Program-made: the position numbers and the translations under genes
Notes under the pieces: model-generated
The model's input: only the letters and a program-made list of their open reading frames with translations
Databases searched by the model: none
Told to the model about the DNA's origin: nothing
Source of the DNA: Neobacillus massiliamazoniensis
GTDB lineage: Bacteria > Bacillota > Bacilli > Bacillales > Cytobacillaceae
Direction: 5' to 3'
DNA length: 64,000 bases
Assembly: GCF_001048695.1 (NCBI RefSeq)
Contig: NZ_CVRB01000002.1
Span: 806,001 to 870,000 of the forward strand
In this document: piece by piece, positions 9,924 to 17,973 of the stretch
Position numbering within the stretch: the stretch's first letter is position 1
Layout of the letters: each line of letters opens with the position of its first letter

Positions 9924-10262
9924 ATAAGTTCATTTTTATAAGACTATATTAGTTGATTTAACGTTTTCCCCCTTGAATTTTAGGTGAAATTAATCAAAGA
10001 GCCAAACGTAGCAATATTATTCTTATTGCTGGTTTTTTAGATAAACATAACAAATGGATGAATTATATATCTTCAAAAAGAAAAAGCTGACGTGGTCAGC
10101 TTTTTCTATGCTAAAACTTATAAGGACCCATAATTTTACTTTAATAAACAAAATTAAAAATACGCTTTTTTGGGTTATATTTCAGAAAATATAGATTATA
10201 AATTCTGTCCAAATTTAATGTTATATTAATAAAATAATAAGATATAAGATAGAGGAGCAGTT
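9924..10262 (+). other. Intergenic: decayed sequence and hairpin
   Basis: A 34-codon open stretch (about 9985-10089) ending in TGA looks protein-like (RAKRSNIILIAGFLDKHNKW) but has no start signal and runs into a hairpin. It may be the 3' remnant of a lost gene. The rest is AT-rich, with the promoter region of the next gene. Confidence 0.4.
10081..10105 (+). terminator. Terminator-like hairpin
   Basis: AAAAAGCTGAC / GTCAGCTTTTT with a 3-nt loop. The stem is perfect and ends in a T-run, so it can work in either direction. Confidence 0.8.
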
Positions 10263-10898
10263 ATGAAAAAGGAATGGATTCTACGCTGGTCTTTTTTTAT
10301 TTTTGGATTAATGGTGTTAGCATTTGGCATATCTTTAACAATTAAAGGAAAGTATTTAGGGATTGGACCATGGGATGTTTTTCATTATGGTCTATTTACT
10401 AAATTTGGCTTAACTATTGGGACTTGGTCGATTATATGTGGATTTTTACTCTTGTTGATCAGTTCAATTTTCAATAAGGCATGGCCAAAAATAGGGGCCT
10501 TTCTGAATATGTTGTTTCTAGGATTATTTATTGATCTTTTTAATTGGATTCTACCGAGCATTGATAGTTTAGTAGGAGCAACTATTGCTTTTATCATAGG
10601 TGTTGTATTAATTGGGTACGGTATTGGATTATATGTTTCTGCTGATTTTGGAGCAGGTCCTAGAGACAGCTTTATGTTATTAATTGTTGAAAAAACGGGT
10701 TGGAGGATCCCGCTGGTTAGAAATGGAATTGAGGTACTCGTTTTTCTTCTTGGTTGGATGTTAGGTGGGCCTGTTGGATTTGGAACAGTGTTTATTGCGT
10801 TTGGATTAGGTCCAATTCTAGGATTTTCTATTCCTCAATGTAAGAAATTGATGGCATATTTTCTTGATAAAAAGGATCGCCTGCTAACACATATGTAG
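10263..10898 (+). CDS. YczE/YyaS/YitT-family membrane protein
   Basis: Integral membrane protein of 211 aa with about five or six helices. The motif GIGPWDVFHYGL (about residues 32-43) and its internal echo FGAGPRDSFMLL (about 129-140) are typical of the YczE/YyaS group, which arises from an internal duplication. The start follows AGAGGAG at 10251. The family's transport or regulatory role is not established. It is the only gene in the first segment bounded by rlmH-end repeats. A weak terminator-like hairpin with a GCTTTTTT tail follows at about 10935-10972. Confidence 0.85.
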   Translation: MKKEWILRWSFFIFGLMVLAFGISLTIKGKYLGIGPWDVFHYGLFTKFGLTIGTWSIICGFLLLLISSIFNKAWPKIGAFLNMLFLGLFIDLFNWILPSIDSLVGATIAFIIGVVLIGYGIGLYVSADFGAGPRDSFMLLIVEKTGWRIPLVRNGIEVLVFLLGWMLGGPVGFGTVFIAFGLGPILGFSIPQCKKLMAYFLDKKDRLLTHM

Positions 10899-10996
10899 AC
10901 AACGAAAAATAATACAATGTATGAGTATTCTTGATGGGGGAGCCCTTTAAATTTGCTTGTCCCCGCTTTTTTGAGGGCCTCATATAGAGATATCAC

Positions 10997-11017
10997 GGTG
11001 AACCGTACCATAAATAA
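10997..11017 (+). repeat. rlmH-end repeat 2
   Basis: It matches 20 of 21 bases of the rlmH 3' end. It is followed by GGCAGTTTTTT rather than the flank seen after rlmH, so it belongs to the class with a CGGTTTTT-like right flank. Confidence 0.85.
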
Positions 11018-11058
11018 GGCAGTTTTTTACCTAATTTAGGATTTTATATTATTATAAA

Positions 11059-11117
11059 TGCCTGCCACCTCCGAATATTTATTGAATTCATCGACAAATA
11101 TTGGGGGGACAGGCACC
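11059..11117. repeat. Imperfect palindrome with TGCCTG...CAGGCA ends
   Basis: TGCCTGCCACCTCCGAATAT near 11059-11078 pairs with its near complement ending GGGGGGACAGGCA at 11117. The ~21-bp arms have a few mismatches and enclose about 17 bases. It is a single copy here, a stem-loop repeat of unknown role. Confidence 0.6.
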
Positions 11118-11261
11118 GTAACCTAAAATTTATCCAAATCCAACTCAATATTATTTATTTCATCCAGCTGCATTGTTGAAATCGAAATATTAATTTAGAA
11201 AAAACATTTTTGGTAATACTAAGTAAACATTCCGTGTCGAAGGTATAGGGAGGGAAAATGT

Positions 11262-12785
11262 GTGTCAAACACAAACATAACCAAAAAGTTGACTTTAGTA
11301 TCCCTAGTATTAATGATTTTTACTTCTGTTTATGGATTCAACAACATTCCAAGATCATTTTATAAGATGGGTTATGCCGCTATTCCTTGGTTTATATTTT
11401 CAGCCATAACCTTCTTTGTTCCTTTTGCATTAATGGTAGCTGAATTTGGTTCCGCCTTTAAAGAGGAAAAGGGTGGTATCTACTCATGGATGGAAAAATC
11501 CATCGGTCCAAAATTTGCATTTATAGGAACGTTCATGTGGTATTTTTCTTATGTAACTTGGATGGTTAATGTCGCATCCGGTATGTGGGTTCCGGTGTCA
11601 AATGCTATCTTTGGACAAGATACAACACAAAACTGGACTTTATTTAATCTTCGAGGACCTCAGGTTCTTGGGGTTTTAGGAATTGTATGGATTCTTATAG
11701 TAACCTATACATCAACAAAGGGTCTGGATAAGATTAAGAAAGTAACCTCTTTAGGTGGTACTGCAGTCTTGTTATTGAATGTATTTCTTTGGGTTGGTGC
11801 AATAGCAGTACTTATAGGTAATCATGGACATTTGGCGCAGCCGATTACAGGGTTACATTCATTTACTCAAACACCAAATCCTAAATATGCAGGAGATATT
11901 ATTGCTTCGTTAGCATTTGTAGTATATGCCCTCTTCGCTTTTGGCGGAATTGAAACAGTAGGCGGATTAGTGGATGTAACAGAAAATCCAGAAAAAACGT
12001 TTCCGAAAGGAATTCTTTTTTCTGCAGCCATAATCTCTGTTGGGTATTCATTAGGAATACTATTAATTGGAATATTCACAAACTGGGCATCTGTAATGGG
12101 TATTGCGAATGTTAACCTAGGAAACGCAAGTTATATAGTTATGGCCAATTTAGGCTACTCAATAGGTACCGCTTTTGGAGCAAGCCATGCTACAGCTACG
12201 GCTTTGGGATTTGGGGTTGCAAGATACATTGGACTTTCAATGTTCCTGGCACTGTCCGGTGCGTTCTTTACCTTGATGTTTTCACCGTTAAAGCAGATGA
12301 TTGAAGGAACGCCTAAGAGATTGTGGCCCGGAAAAATCGGTGAAACAAAGAATGGGCTGCCTGTTAATGCTATGTGGATTCAAGCTACTATTGTTTGTGT
12401 AATGATCGCACTAATCGCTTGCGGTGGAAGCACAATGGCCGCATTCTTTAACATACTCGTTTCGATGACTAACGTGGCTATGACAATACCGTATGTATTT
12501 ATAGCACTTGCATTCCCGTATTTTAAGAAAAAAGTGGAAATCAATAAGCCGTTTATCGTATATAAAACGCAATTGAGCGCAAATTTTTGGACATGGATTG
12601 TTGTTCTAACAGTTGGACTTGCAAATTTCTTTAGTATCGTACAGCCAGCTTTAGAAGGGGATATGCAAACAACCATTTGGAGTGTGGCTGGACCAATTAT
12701 TTTCTCAGTTGTTGCATGGTTAATGTATAGCAAATATGAAAAAAATAATGATAAAGAAAAGCAGAAACAAAAGAAAATAAGTTAG
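11262..12785 (+). CDS. APC-superfamily transporter, YjeM/GadC-like (glutamate/GABA antiporter family)
   Basis: Predicted 12-helix amino acid transporter of 507 aa. The N-terminal helix has VYGFNNIPRSFY, and FGGIETVGGLVDVTENPEKT is a conserved APC helix-loop signature of the YjeM/glutamate:GABA antiporter group. The start is GTG at 11262 with AGGGAGGG 7 nt upstream; an out-of-frame ATG is nearby. The true substrate cannot be decided. It stands alone between two rlmH-end repeats. Its last ~310 bp are duplicated as a broken copy at 13277-13592. Confidence 0.88.
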   Translation: MSNTNITKKLTLVSLVLMIFTSVYGFNNIPRSFYKMGYAAIPWFIFSAITFFVPFALMVAEFGSAFKEEKGGIYSWMEKSIGPKFAFIGTFMWYFSYVTWMVNVASGMWVPVSNAIFGQDTTQNWTLFNLRGPQVLGVLGIVWILIVTYTSTKGLDKIKKVTSLGGTAVLLLNVFLWVGAIAVLIGNHGHLAQPITGLHSFTQTPNPKYAGDIIASLAFVVYALFAFGGIETVGGLVDVTENPEKTFPKGILFSAAIISVGYSLGILLIGIFTNWASVMGIANVNLGNASYIVMANLGYSIGTAFGASHATATALGFGVARYIGLSMFLALSGAFFTLMFSPLKQMIEGTPKRLWPGKIGETKNGLPVNAMWIQATIVCVMIALIACGGSTMAAFFNILVSMTNVAMTIPYVFIALAFPYFKKKVEINKPFIVYKTQLSANFWTWIVVLTVGLANFFSIVQPALEGDMQTTIWSVAGPIIFSVVAWLMYSKYEKNNDKEKQKQKKIS

Positions 12786-12811
12786 CCTTAAAATTCAAAA
12801 AGATAAAGATT

Positions 12812-12843
12812 GAAGTGGAGCACAATATGGCTTCACTTTTTTT
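12812..12843 (+). terminator. Terminator after APC transporter
   Basis: GAAGTGGAGC / GCTTCACTT stem with one wobble pair and a T7 tail. Confidence 0.75.
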
Positions 12844-12875
12844 CTTGTTTAAAGAACCTCATTTAGATACATTAC

Positions 12876-12896
12876 GGTGAACCTTACCACAAGTAA
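12876..12896 (+). repeat. rlmH-end repeat 3
   Basis: Matches 19 of 21 bases of the rlmH end and is followed by GTGAGGTTTGAAAA. Confidence 0.85.
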
Positions 12897-13036
12897 GTGA
12901 GGTTTGAAAACTTACAGAGGAATTAGCTTTATTTATGTATGTAAATTGGCTTTTTTCAGTTTAAATAATTTTATTGGATTGATATGTAATAGCTTTCCTT
13001 CTTCTAATCACTTCTTTAATCAATTACTGATAAAGA

Positions 13037-13081
13037 AAAACTCAACGATCATTTTCGACTAATCGTTGGGTTTTCTTTTTT
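13037..13081 (+). terminator. Terminator-like hairpin (unit 1)
   Basis: AAAACTCAACGAT / ATCGTTGGGTTTT (one wobble) followed by TTTTTT. It is duplicated at 13874. Confidence 0.8.
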
Positions 13082-13121
13082 ATAAGAGTTATGATGATGT
13101 CATTAATTAACAGTTATATAA

Positions 13122-13276
13122 ACAATTTACAAAAAATAATTAGTATACAAAAATGTTTACAGGTATACAGTTAGTAAACATTTTGTGTGCAAATCCGTGT
13201 ACATGTAAACGAATCCGTATACATCCTTTAGAGACAAGATGTATAGGGATTTGTTACTAAAGATTACAGAAATGTC
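13122..13276 (+). repeat. Degenerate copy of the partition-site repeats
   Basis: Nearly the same sequence as 14215-14372, with GTTTAC/GTAAAC/GTATAC motifs and the AAATCCGT / ACGGATTT inverted arms partly decayed. It is cut off at the duplication junction and no partition gene follows. Confidence 0.75.
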
Positions 13277-13592
13277 TACAAATGTGGCTATGACAATCCC
13301 TATGTATTTATAGCACTTGCATCCCGTATTTTAAGAAAAAGTCGAAATCAATAAGCCGTTTATCGCATATAAAACGCAATTGAGCGCAAATTTTTGGACA
13401 TGGCTTGTTGTTCTCACCGTTGGATTTACAAATTTCTTAAGTATCATACAGCCAGCTTTAGAAGGGGATATGCAAACAACCATTTGGAGTGTGGCTGGAC
13501 CCGTTATTTTCTCGGTTGTTGCATGGTTAATGTATAGGAGATATGAAAAAATACATGATATAGAAAAGCAGAAACAGAAGAAAATAAGTTAG
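13277..13592 (+). pseudogene. 3' fragment of APC transporter (duplicate)
   Basis: Copy of about the last 105 codons of the transporter ending at 12785. Single-base deletions near 13297 and 13322 break the frame. From about 13380 the frame is intact to the stop (SANFWTWLVVLTVGF..., ending EKQKQKKIS). There is no start signal. Most codon differences from the parent are conservative, so it was probably duplicated fairly recently. Confidence 0.9.
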
Positions 13593-13703
13593 GGGCAAAT
13601 AATTCAAAAAGATAAAGATGACCAAAGCTAGTCCGGATGAAGTGATTTTGAAGCCCGCATGGTTTGTGAATTTCTGCAAAAAAACTGCAGGTTATGTAGG
13701 TGC

Positions 13704-13724
13704 GGTGAACCGTACCACAAGTAA
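13704..13724 (+). repeat. rlmH-end repeat 4
   Basis: Matches 20 of 21 bases of the rlmH end. The left flank GTAGGTGC is shared with the copy at 17457, and the right flank GTGAGGTTTGAAAA is shared with the copy at 12876. Confidence 0.85.
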
Positions 13725-13873
13725 GTGAGGTTTGAAAATTTACAGAGAAATTAGCTTTATTTATGAATGTAAATTGGCTTTTTTCAGTTTAAATAATTTT
13801 ATTGGATTGAACTGTAATAGCTTTAATAGCTTTCCTACTTCTAAACACTTCTTTAATCAATTACTAGTAAAGA

Positions 13874-13919
13874 AAAACTCAACGAGCATTTTCGACTAAT
13901 CGTTGGGTTTTCTTTTTTT
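13874..13919 (+). terminator. Terminator-like hairpin (unit 2)
   Basis: Second copy of the 13037 hairpin, AAAACTCAACGA arm with TCGTTGGGTTTT and a T7 tail. The MITE is inserted at its T-run. Confidence 0.75.
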
Positions 13920-13921
13920 AT

Positions 13922-14165
13922 GGCTGTGTTAAAGGTCAATGTTGATTTTTGAAACTATGTTGATTGGAGCGGAAGGCGCGAGACTCCTCGAAAATGCTAT
14001 CGCATTTCCTTCGTGCGTGGGCGGATTCAAGGATGTAATTCAACGTCCTGCGGGAGTACGGGGCAGGGGACCCCACAGGCGAATAAGTGCCGAGGAGGCT
14101 CCCCGGAACGCCCGCGGAAAGCGAAGCGCCTGGAGCGCAAATCAACAGGCAAGTTTAACACAGCC
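13922..14165 (+). mobile_element. MITE-like element, long form, copy A
   Basis: 244 bp with terminal inverted repeats GGCTGTGTTAAA / TTTAACACAGCC. It is flanked by the 8-bp direct repeat TTTTTTAT. The equivalent site at 13076-13083 in the other half of the tandem duplication is uninterrupted (one TTTTTTAT), so insertion and target duplication are seen directly. It has a GC-rich palindromic centre and no transposase. Short open frames within it are not credible genes. Confidence 0.92.
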
Positions 14166-14214
14166 TTTTTTATAAGAGTTATGATGGCGTCATTAATTAA
14201 CAGTTATATCAACA

Positions 14215-14410
14215 ATTTACAAAAAATGATTAGTTTACAAGAATGTTTACGAGTATACAGTTAGTAAACATTTTGTGTGCAAATCCGTGTACATGTAAAC
14301 AAATCCGTATACATCCTTTAGAGACAAGATGTAAACGGATTTGTTACTAAAGATTACAGAAATGTCTACAAATAGCAATAGTTTACAAGATGTTTACAGT
14401 TGTATATCTT
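14215..14410 (+). other. Candidate parC-like centromere
   Basis: A cluster of short motifs (GTTTACA, TGTAAAC, GTATAC) about 110-300 bp before parM. It includes an inverted pair AAATCCGTATACATC (14301) and GATGTAAACGGATTT (14328). Type II partition systems place iterated ParR-binding sites upstream of parMR, and this position fits. Operator function for the parMR promoter is also likely. Exact repeat register is not determined. Confidence 0.65.
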
Positions 14411-14519
14411 TTTAGCAAAGCTAATTGAAGAATCTAGTAATTTCTTATAGCCTTTAATTAGAAATAAAGGATTTACAGAAAATCCTTTAAAAATAAATCA
14501 ATTAGAAAAGGATGATTAA

Positions 14520-15692
14520 ATGATGAGCTCTAGAATTGCAGCTGTAGATGTTGGTAATGACTCCATTAAGGCAATTTTTGGGGAATTAGAATACGAATTA
14601 AATATTCCTAATATTATGGCAAGAGATACAGAAGATCGTCCTGTGATTGGAATAGAAGAATTAAATAATAAAAATCCACTAGATGGAATACATATCAAGG
14701 TGCACTCCCCTGCATTGAAAGACAACAACGCCATCTATCGTGTAGGCCATTTGGCAACAAAGAGCAGCAACGCAACCGAGCTTGATCCAGGCAGTGCTAA
14801 ATCCGAAGAAGATCAAACATTGGTAATGCTTTTTGCAACTTTGGCATTAGATGCCGTTAATGAGGGAAATACTAATACTTTCCCACGAGTAAAAAATGTG
14901 ATTGATGCAAATTATACGCTTGGAACCGGCCTCCCCCTACGTGAAGTAAAAGAAGGAAAGGATGCTGGGTACCGATCTAAATTGATTGGTTCTGTCCATC
15001 AAGTGGAATTTCTTGTCACACCAAAATACCAAGGATTAAAAGTGAACATTAAATTTAATGAAGTGAAGATTTATCCTGAAGGATTCGCGGCTTATATTAA
15101 TCTTGTAATGGATAATCATCTAAAAATCATTAATAAGGATTTAATTGATAAGAGAATTATCATTCAGGATATAGGGGGGTTATCGACAGATATCGCTGTC
15201 ATTAAGAACCGAAATGTCGATGATGATAAAGCACAAGGATTTAATCTTGGAGTATCAGAATCATTAGAGGCTATAAGAGAAGAAATCAGATCGAAACATG
15301 GCATTGAATTAGACAGCCGTCGCGATGTGGTTGAAATTATTACGAGAAAAAATGACAGGAATCATATTATGGTTAAGGGGAGCCGGACAAGTGTTCATGA
15401 TATTACGGATCGTATCTTACTTGAACTAGCAAAAAAACAATATCGGTTATTACGCAATGTATGGCAGAAAAATTCACAAACAGAAATCTGCTATTTTGTT
15501 GGTGGAGGAGCTAATGTATTAAAAGAATATATTAAAACATTAAATAATAATTTAGATGGGTATAATATTGAATTCTTTGAAGATGAGAAAGAGAGCATTT
15601 GGATGATGGCAAATGCTTATTATAAGCTCATCACCGATTTTGTTAGGAAGATAGAAAAGCCTAAACCACCACAAGAGCCTGTGAAGAAATAA
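14520..15692 (+). CDS. ParM/StbA-like actin-type partition ATPase
   Basis: Filament-forming actin-like ATPase of the type II plasmid partition class, 390 aa. Nucleotide motifs are visible: phosphate 1 at residues about 6-14 (AAVDVGNDS), phosphate 2 at about 217-226 (QDIGGLSTDI) and the adenosine motif at about 323-328 (VGGGAN). ATGs at 14520 and 14523 share an AAAAGGATG site. It is followed 13 bp later by a DNA-binding partner and preceded by a centromere-like repeat cluster. No replication initiator or recombinase is present, so it is a chromosomal cassette, probably helping an excised or plasmid-like form persist (inference). Confidence 0.88.
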   Translation: MMSSRIAAVDVGNDSIKAIFGELEYELNIPNIMARDTEDRPVIGIEELNNKNPLDGIHIKVHSPALKDNNAIYRVGHLATKSSNATELDPGSAKSEEDQTLVMLFATLALDAVNEGNTNTFPRVKNVIDANYTLGTGLPLREVKEGKDAGYRSKLIGSVHQVEFLVTPKYQGLKVNIKFNEVKIYPEGFAAYINLVMDNHLKIINKDLIDKRIIIQDIGGLSTDIAVIKNRNVDDDKAQGFNLGVSESLEAIREEIRSKHGIELDSRRDVVEIITRKNDRNHIMVKGSRTSVHDITDRILLELAKKQYRLLRNVWQKNSQTEICYFVGGGANVLKEYIKTLNNNLDGYNIEFFEDEKESIWMMANAYYKLITDFVRKIEKPKPPQEPVKK

Positions 15693-15705
15693 TTAAGGTG
15701 ATTAT

Positions 15706-16305
15706 ATGAAAAGCTCTGGTTCAAATGAGATTAAGAGAGGGCAAGCTATTTCATTTCGTGTCCCTTCTGATACCCCTGAACATCTTTTAAACCATTTACA
15801 AAAGCTAAAGGAATCAGAAAGAAGGAATTTTTCTAGTAAAATTGCCGAGTTTGTGCTGCGAGGGGTCGGTGAATCTTTTTCGAAGGAACGGGAAACGATT
15901 ACGATTCCTCTTCCTCATAAATTAAGTAAATCACAACGAGATTGGTTAAAGCATGAGCATTCTGAGGCCCTGTTAGGTACTATTGTATACCAACTTCTAA
16001 TGGATCCAATTCGTGCTACTGCCTTACTTACATCGTTAAATAGCAACTCCTTAGATATAGATGAGGCCTTGTATTTGCAAGAAGAAATAACGAACGAAGA
16101 GTATCCTGCTATCGAAGTAGCGCAAGTAGATGACTATTTACATTCTATTAAGGAAGCAGCTGTTGCCGAGGTGGATGATTTAGATACGTTTGATTGGGAA
16201 AAAGCAACTCAAAACCAATCAATAACAGTGGAAGAGGAACATTCTAACATAGAAAATGATTTAGACAGTCTGTTAGGAGATTTTCTTAATAAAATGAATA
16301 AGTAG
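15706..16305 (+). CDS. ParR-like centromere-binding protein
   Basis: 199-aa protein directly after parM. The N-terminal half (about 8-110) resembles a ribbon-helix-helix or ParR-type DNA-binding region: a beta-strand-like AISFRVPSD followed by helices NHLQKLKESERR and FSSKIAEFVLRGV. The C terminus (about 130-199) is acidic, ending SLLGDFLNKMNK, like the short ParM-contacting tails of ParR proteins. The ribosome binding site is AAGGTGAT, 5 nt before the ATG. The assignment rests mainly on context, since ParR sequences are poorly conserved. Confidence 0.72.
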   Translation: MKSSGSNEIKRGQAISFRVPSDTPEHLLNHLQKLKESERRNFSSKIAEFVLRGVGESFSKERETITIPLPHKLSKSQRDWLKHEHSEALLGTIVYQLLMDPIRATALLTSLNSNSLDIDEALYLQEEITNEEYPAIEVAQVDDYLHSIKEAAVAEVDDLDTFDWEKATQNQSITVEEEHSNIENDLDSLLGDFLNKMNK

Positions 16306-16520
16306 CACGATAATCTTTATTTATAGTAACTAAGGAGATATCCATGTTTGTTGGTGGTCTTTGCTCGTTAGAATCAAAAGTTATAGTTTGTTGCTAAGTT
16401 TTTCACAATTTTTATTAACACTTTGTATGATTACCTATCCTGTATTCTTCAACATGGACACACTTAATCAAATAGAAAAGAGAACAAAATACCAAATACA
16501 AAATAAACCTTATCCATAAC

Positions 16521-16541
16521 GGGGAACTGTACCAAAAGTAA
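16521..16541 (+). repeat. rlmH-end repeat 5
   Basis: Matches 18 of 21 bases of the rlmH end and is followed by ATGAGGTTTT. Confidence 0.8.
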
Positions 16542-16570
16542 ATGAGGTTTTCATTCGAGTAATTTATTTT

Positions 16571-16622
16571 AATAGACCAAAGAGACGCTGCCTGATTTTA
16601 GGAAGCGTCTCTTTGGTCTATT
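16571..16622. terminator. Strong bidirectional hairpin
   Basis: Perfect 18-bp stem AATAGACCAAAGAGACGC / GCGTCTCTTTGGTCTATT with a 16-nt loop, inside an AT-rich context. Confidence 0.8.
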
Positions 16623-16634
16623 ATTTATACTTTT

Positions 16635-16880
16635 GGCTGTGTTAAACTTACCTGTTGATTTGCGTTTCAGGCGCTTCGCTTTCCGCGGGCGTTCCGGGGA
16701 GCCTCCTCGGCGCTTAGGCGCCTGTGGGGTCTCCCCTGCCCCGTACTCCCTCAGGACGTTGAATTACATCCTTGAATCCGCCCACGCACGAAGGAAATGC
16801 GATAGCATTTTCGAGGAGTCTCGCGCCTTCCACTCCAATCAACATAGTTTTAAAAATCAACAATGACCTTTAACACAGCC
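16635..16880 (-). mobile_element. MITE-like element, long form, copy B
   Basis: 246 bp, inverted relative to copy A, with perfect GGCTGTGTTAAA / TTTAACACAGCC ends. It is flanked by the 8-bp direct repeat ATACTTTT on both sides. It is non-coding. Confidence 0.93.
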
Positions 16881-17010
16881 ATACTTTTATTAGAAGTCAA
16901 AGTTATCAGGAACATGCCCGAGAAGGCCATAAGGTAAAGTAACCCTGTTTCGCTGCTTAATCAGGATATTCTTGGGCATCTTATATCCAGGAAGAGGTAT
17001 CTTTTTGTTT

Positions 17011-17256
17011 GGCTGTGTTAAACTTGCCTGTTGATTTGCGCTCCAGGCGCTTCGCTTTCCGCGGGCGTCCCGGGGAGCCTCCTCGGCGCTTAAGCGCCTG
17101 TGGGGTCTCCCCTGCCCCGTACTCCCGCAGGACGTTGAATTACATCCTTGAATCCGCCCACGCACGAAGGAAATGCGATAGCATTTTCGAGGAGTCTCGC
17201 TCCTTCCGCTTCAATCAACATAGTTTCAAAAATCAACATTGACCTTTAAAACAGCC
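17011..17256 (-). mobile_element. MITE-like element, long form, copy C
   Basis: 246 bp, same orientation as copy B and about 130 bp from it. One end is slightly altered (TTTAAAACAGCC). The flanking 8-bp direct repeat is TTTTGTTT. Confidence 0.92.
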
Positions 17257-17434
17257 TTTTGTTTAAAGACTGGGAACCATACCAATTATAACTTTCCTCT
17301 CCCTTGTTGAATCTGTCGAAATACTTGTTCCAAGAAGGGAATTCTCCTCTTGGATTCTTTTAACTAACATTTTTATTTCTTTGTTTTAATTGAAGTAAAA
17401 TGTTAACATTGAATTTTAATAAAACTTGCTGTAC

Positions 17435-17493
17435 AAACCGCCACTTAAGTAGGTGCGGTGAACCCTACCATAAATAGAGGCGGTTTTTTTTTT
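17435..17493 (+). terminator. Terminator enclosing an rlmH-end repeat
   Basis: AAACCGCC (17435) pairs with GGCGGTTT (17479), followed by a long T-run. The rlmH-end repeat lies in the loop, which also contains the short pairing GGTAGG/CCTACC-like segments. Confidence 0.6.
17457..17477 (+). repeat. rlmH-end repeat 6
   Basis: Matches 18 of 21 bases of the rlmH end, followed by AGGCGGTTTTTTT; left flank GTAGGTGC. Confidence 0.8.
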
Positions 17494-17529
17494 TTCATTT
17501 TCAGATAATCGAAAGAGGAAGTGAACGTA

Positions 17530-17886
17530 GTGATAAACATAACTATTCCAAAACCAAGTGTTACCATTACCAAACAGAAAAATCCTGAGCTAAGTAATAT
17601 TTATGGGTTTACTGATTTTCATCTTATCCCTAGAGATAAGGGTGGTATTTTTATGTTCTATAACAAGAATCAAGAACTATTATTCGTTGGTAAAGCAAGG
17701 AAGTTGAGACCAAGAATTAAAAAGCATTTTGAGGATACTGTATCCCCAATTAAAATGCATAGAGATGAAGTCACTAAAATTGAAGTTTGTGTTATTGAAG
17801 ACCCTGTACATAGGGAAATATACGAAACGTATATTATTAATGAACTCAAGTCGAAGTACAATATAGACAAGGTGTTTTTTAGGTAA
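17530..17886 (+). CDS. GIY-YIG nuclease-like protein
   Basis: A 118-aa single-domain protein. The GIY-YIG core is recognisable in order: GGIFMFY (in place of GIY), LLFVGKA (in place of YIG), the basic helix LRPRIKKHF with the catalytic Arg, and a downstream acidic helix YETYIINELKSKYN with the likely metal-binding Glu. The GTG at 17530 is 10 nt after AGAGGA; the GTG at 17521 is too close to that site. It lies in the same segment as a TRM11-like methyltransferase and has its own terminator. The substrate is unknown; stand-alone domains of this type occur in repair and mobile-element nucleases. Confidence 0.75.
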   Translation: MINITIPKPSVTITKQKNPELSNIYGFTDFHLIPRDKGGIFMFYNKNQELLFVGKARKLRPRIKKHFEDTVSPIKMHRDEVTKIEVCVIEDPVHREIYETYIINELKSKYNIDKVFFR

Positions 17887-17900
17887 AATTTTATCAAGAG

Positions 17901-17946
17901 AGGCGATAGGTACGGTTAAATAAGACCATACCTATTGCCTTTTATT
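17901..17946 (+). terminator. Terminator after GIY-YIG gene
   Basis: AGGCGATAGGTACGG pairs with CCATACCTATTGCCT (mostly paired), followed by TTTTATTATT. Confidence 0.7.
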
Positions 17947-17973
17947 ATTTGAGAGATTAAAGGATGAGAACTA

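Larger units (their letters stand above)
10899..11261 (+). other. Intergenic with weak terminator, rlmH-end repeat and long hairpin
   Basis: It contains, in order: a weak terminator-like hairpin (10935-10972), the second rlmH-end repeat, a 59-bp imperfect palindrome, and the leader of the permease gene. Confidence 0.6.
12470..14375 (+). repeat. Approximate tandem duplication: permease 3' end to partition site
   Basis: The order [permease 3' end - rlmH-end repeat - terminator - partition-site repeats] occurs twice: about 12470-13276 and 13277-14375. Long stretches are nearly identical, for example after the rlmH-end repeats (12897 and 13725) and across the partition-site repeats (13122 and 14215). 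The second unit has picked up a 244-bp MITE and differs between the permease end and the rlmH-end repeat. The junction at about 13276 joins partition-site sequence directly to mid-permease sequence. Confidence 0.85.
16306..16634 (+). other. Intergenic with possible 17-codon ORF
   Basis: At 16344-16397 a 17-aa frame (MFVGGLCSLESKVIVCC) follows AAGGAGATATCC, an unusually good ribosome binding site. It may be the truncated start of a lost gene. Otherwise this stretch holds the rlmH-end repeat at 16521 and a strong hairpin. Confidence 0.35.
17257..17529 (+). other. Intergenic with rlmH-end repeat and terminator-like arms
   Basis: No gene seen. It contains a very degenerate rlmH-end-like string at 17271-17291 (about 15 of 21), the clearer copy at 17457, and the nuclease gene's AGAGGA ribosome binding site. 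Confidence 0.5.

Noticed and set aside
13380..13592. A separate 70-aa membrane protein gene
   Set aside because: It is the 3' end of the duplicated permease, frame-broken upstream and lacking a start signal.
16633..17242. Open frames of 70-90 aa inside the MITE copies
   Set aside because: They repeat in every copy and on both strands of the GC-rich palindrome, have no ribosome binding sites, and resemble no protein family.
17271..17291. Additional rlmH-end repeat
   Set aside because: Only about 15 of 21 bases match and the flank fits neither class; it is mentioned but not counted.
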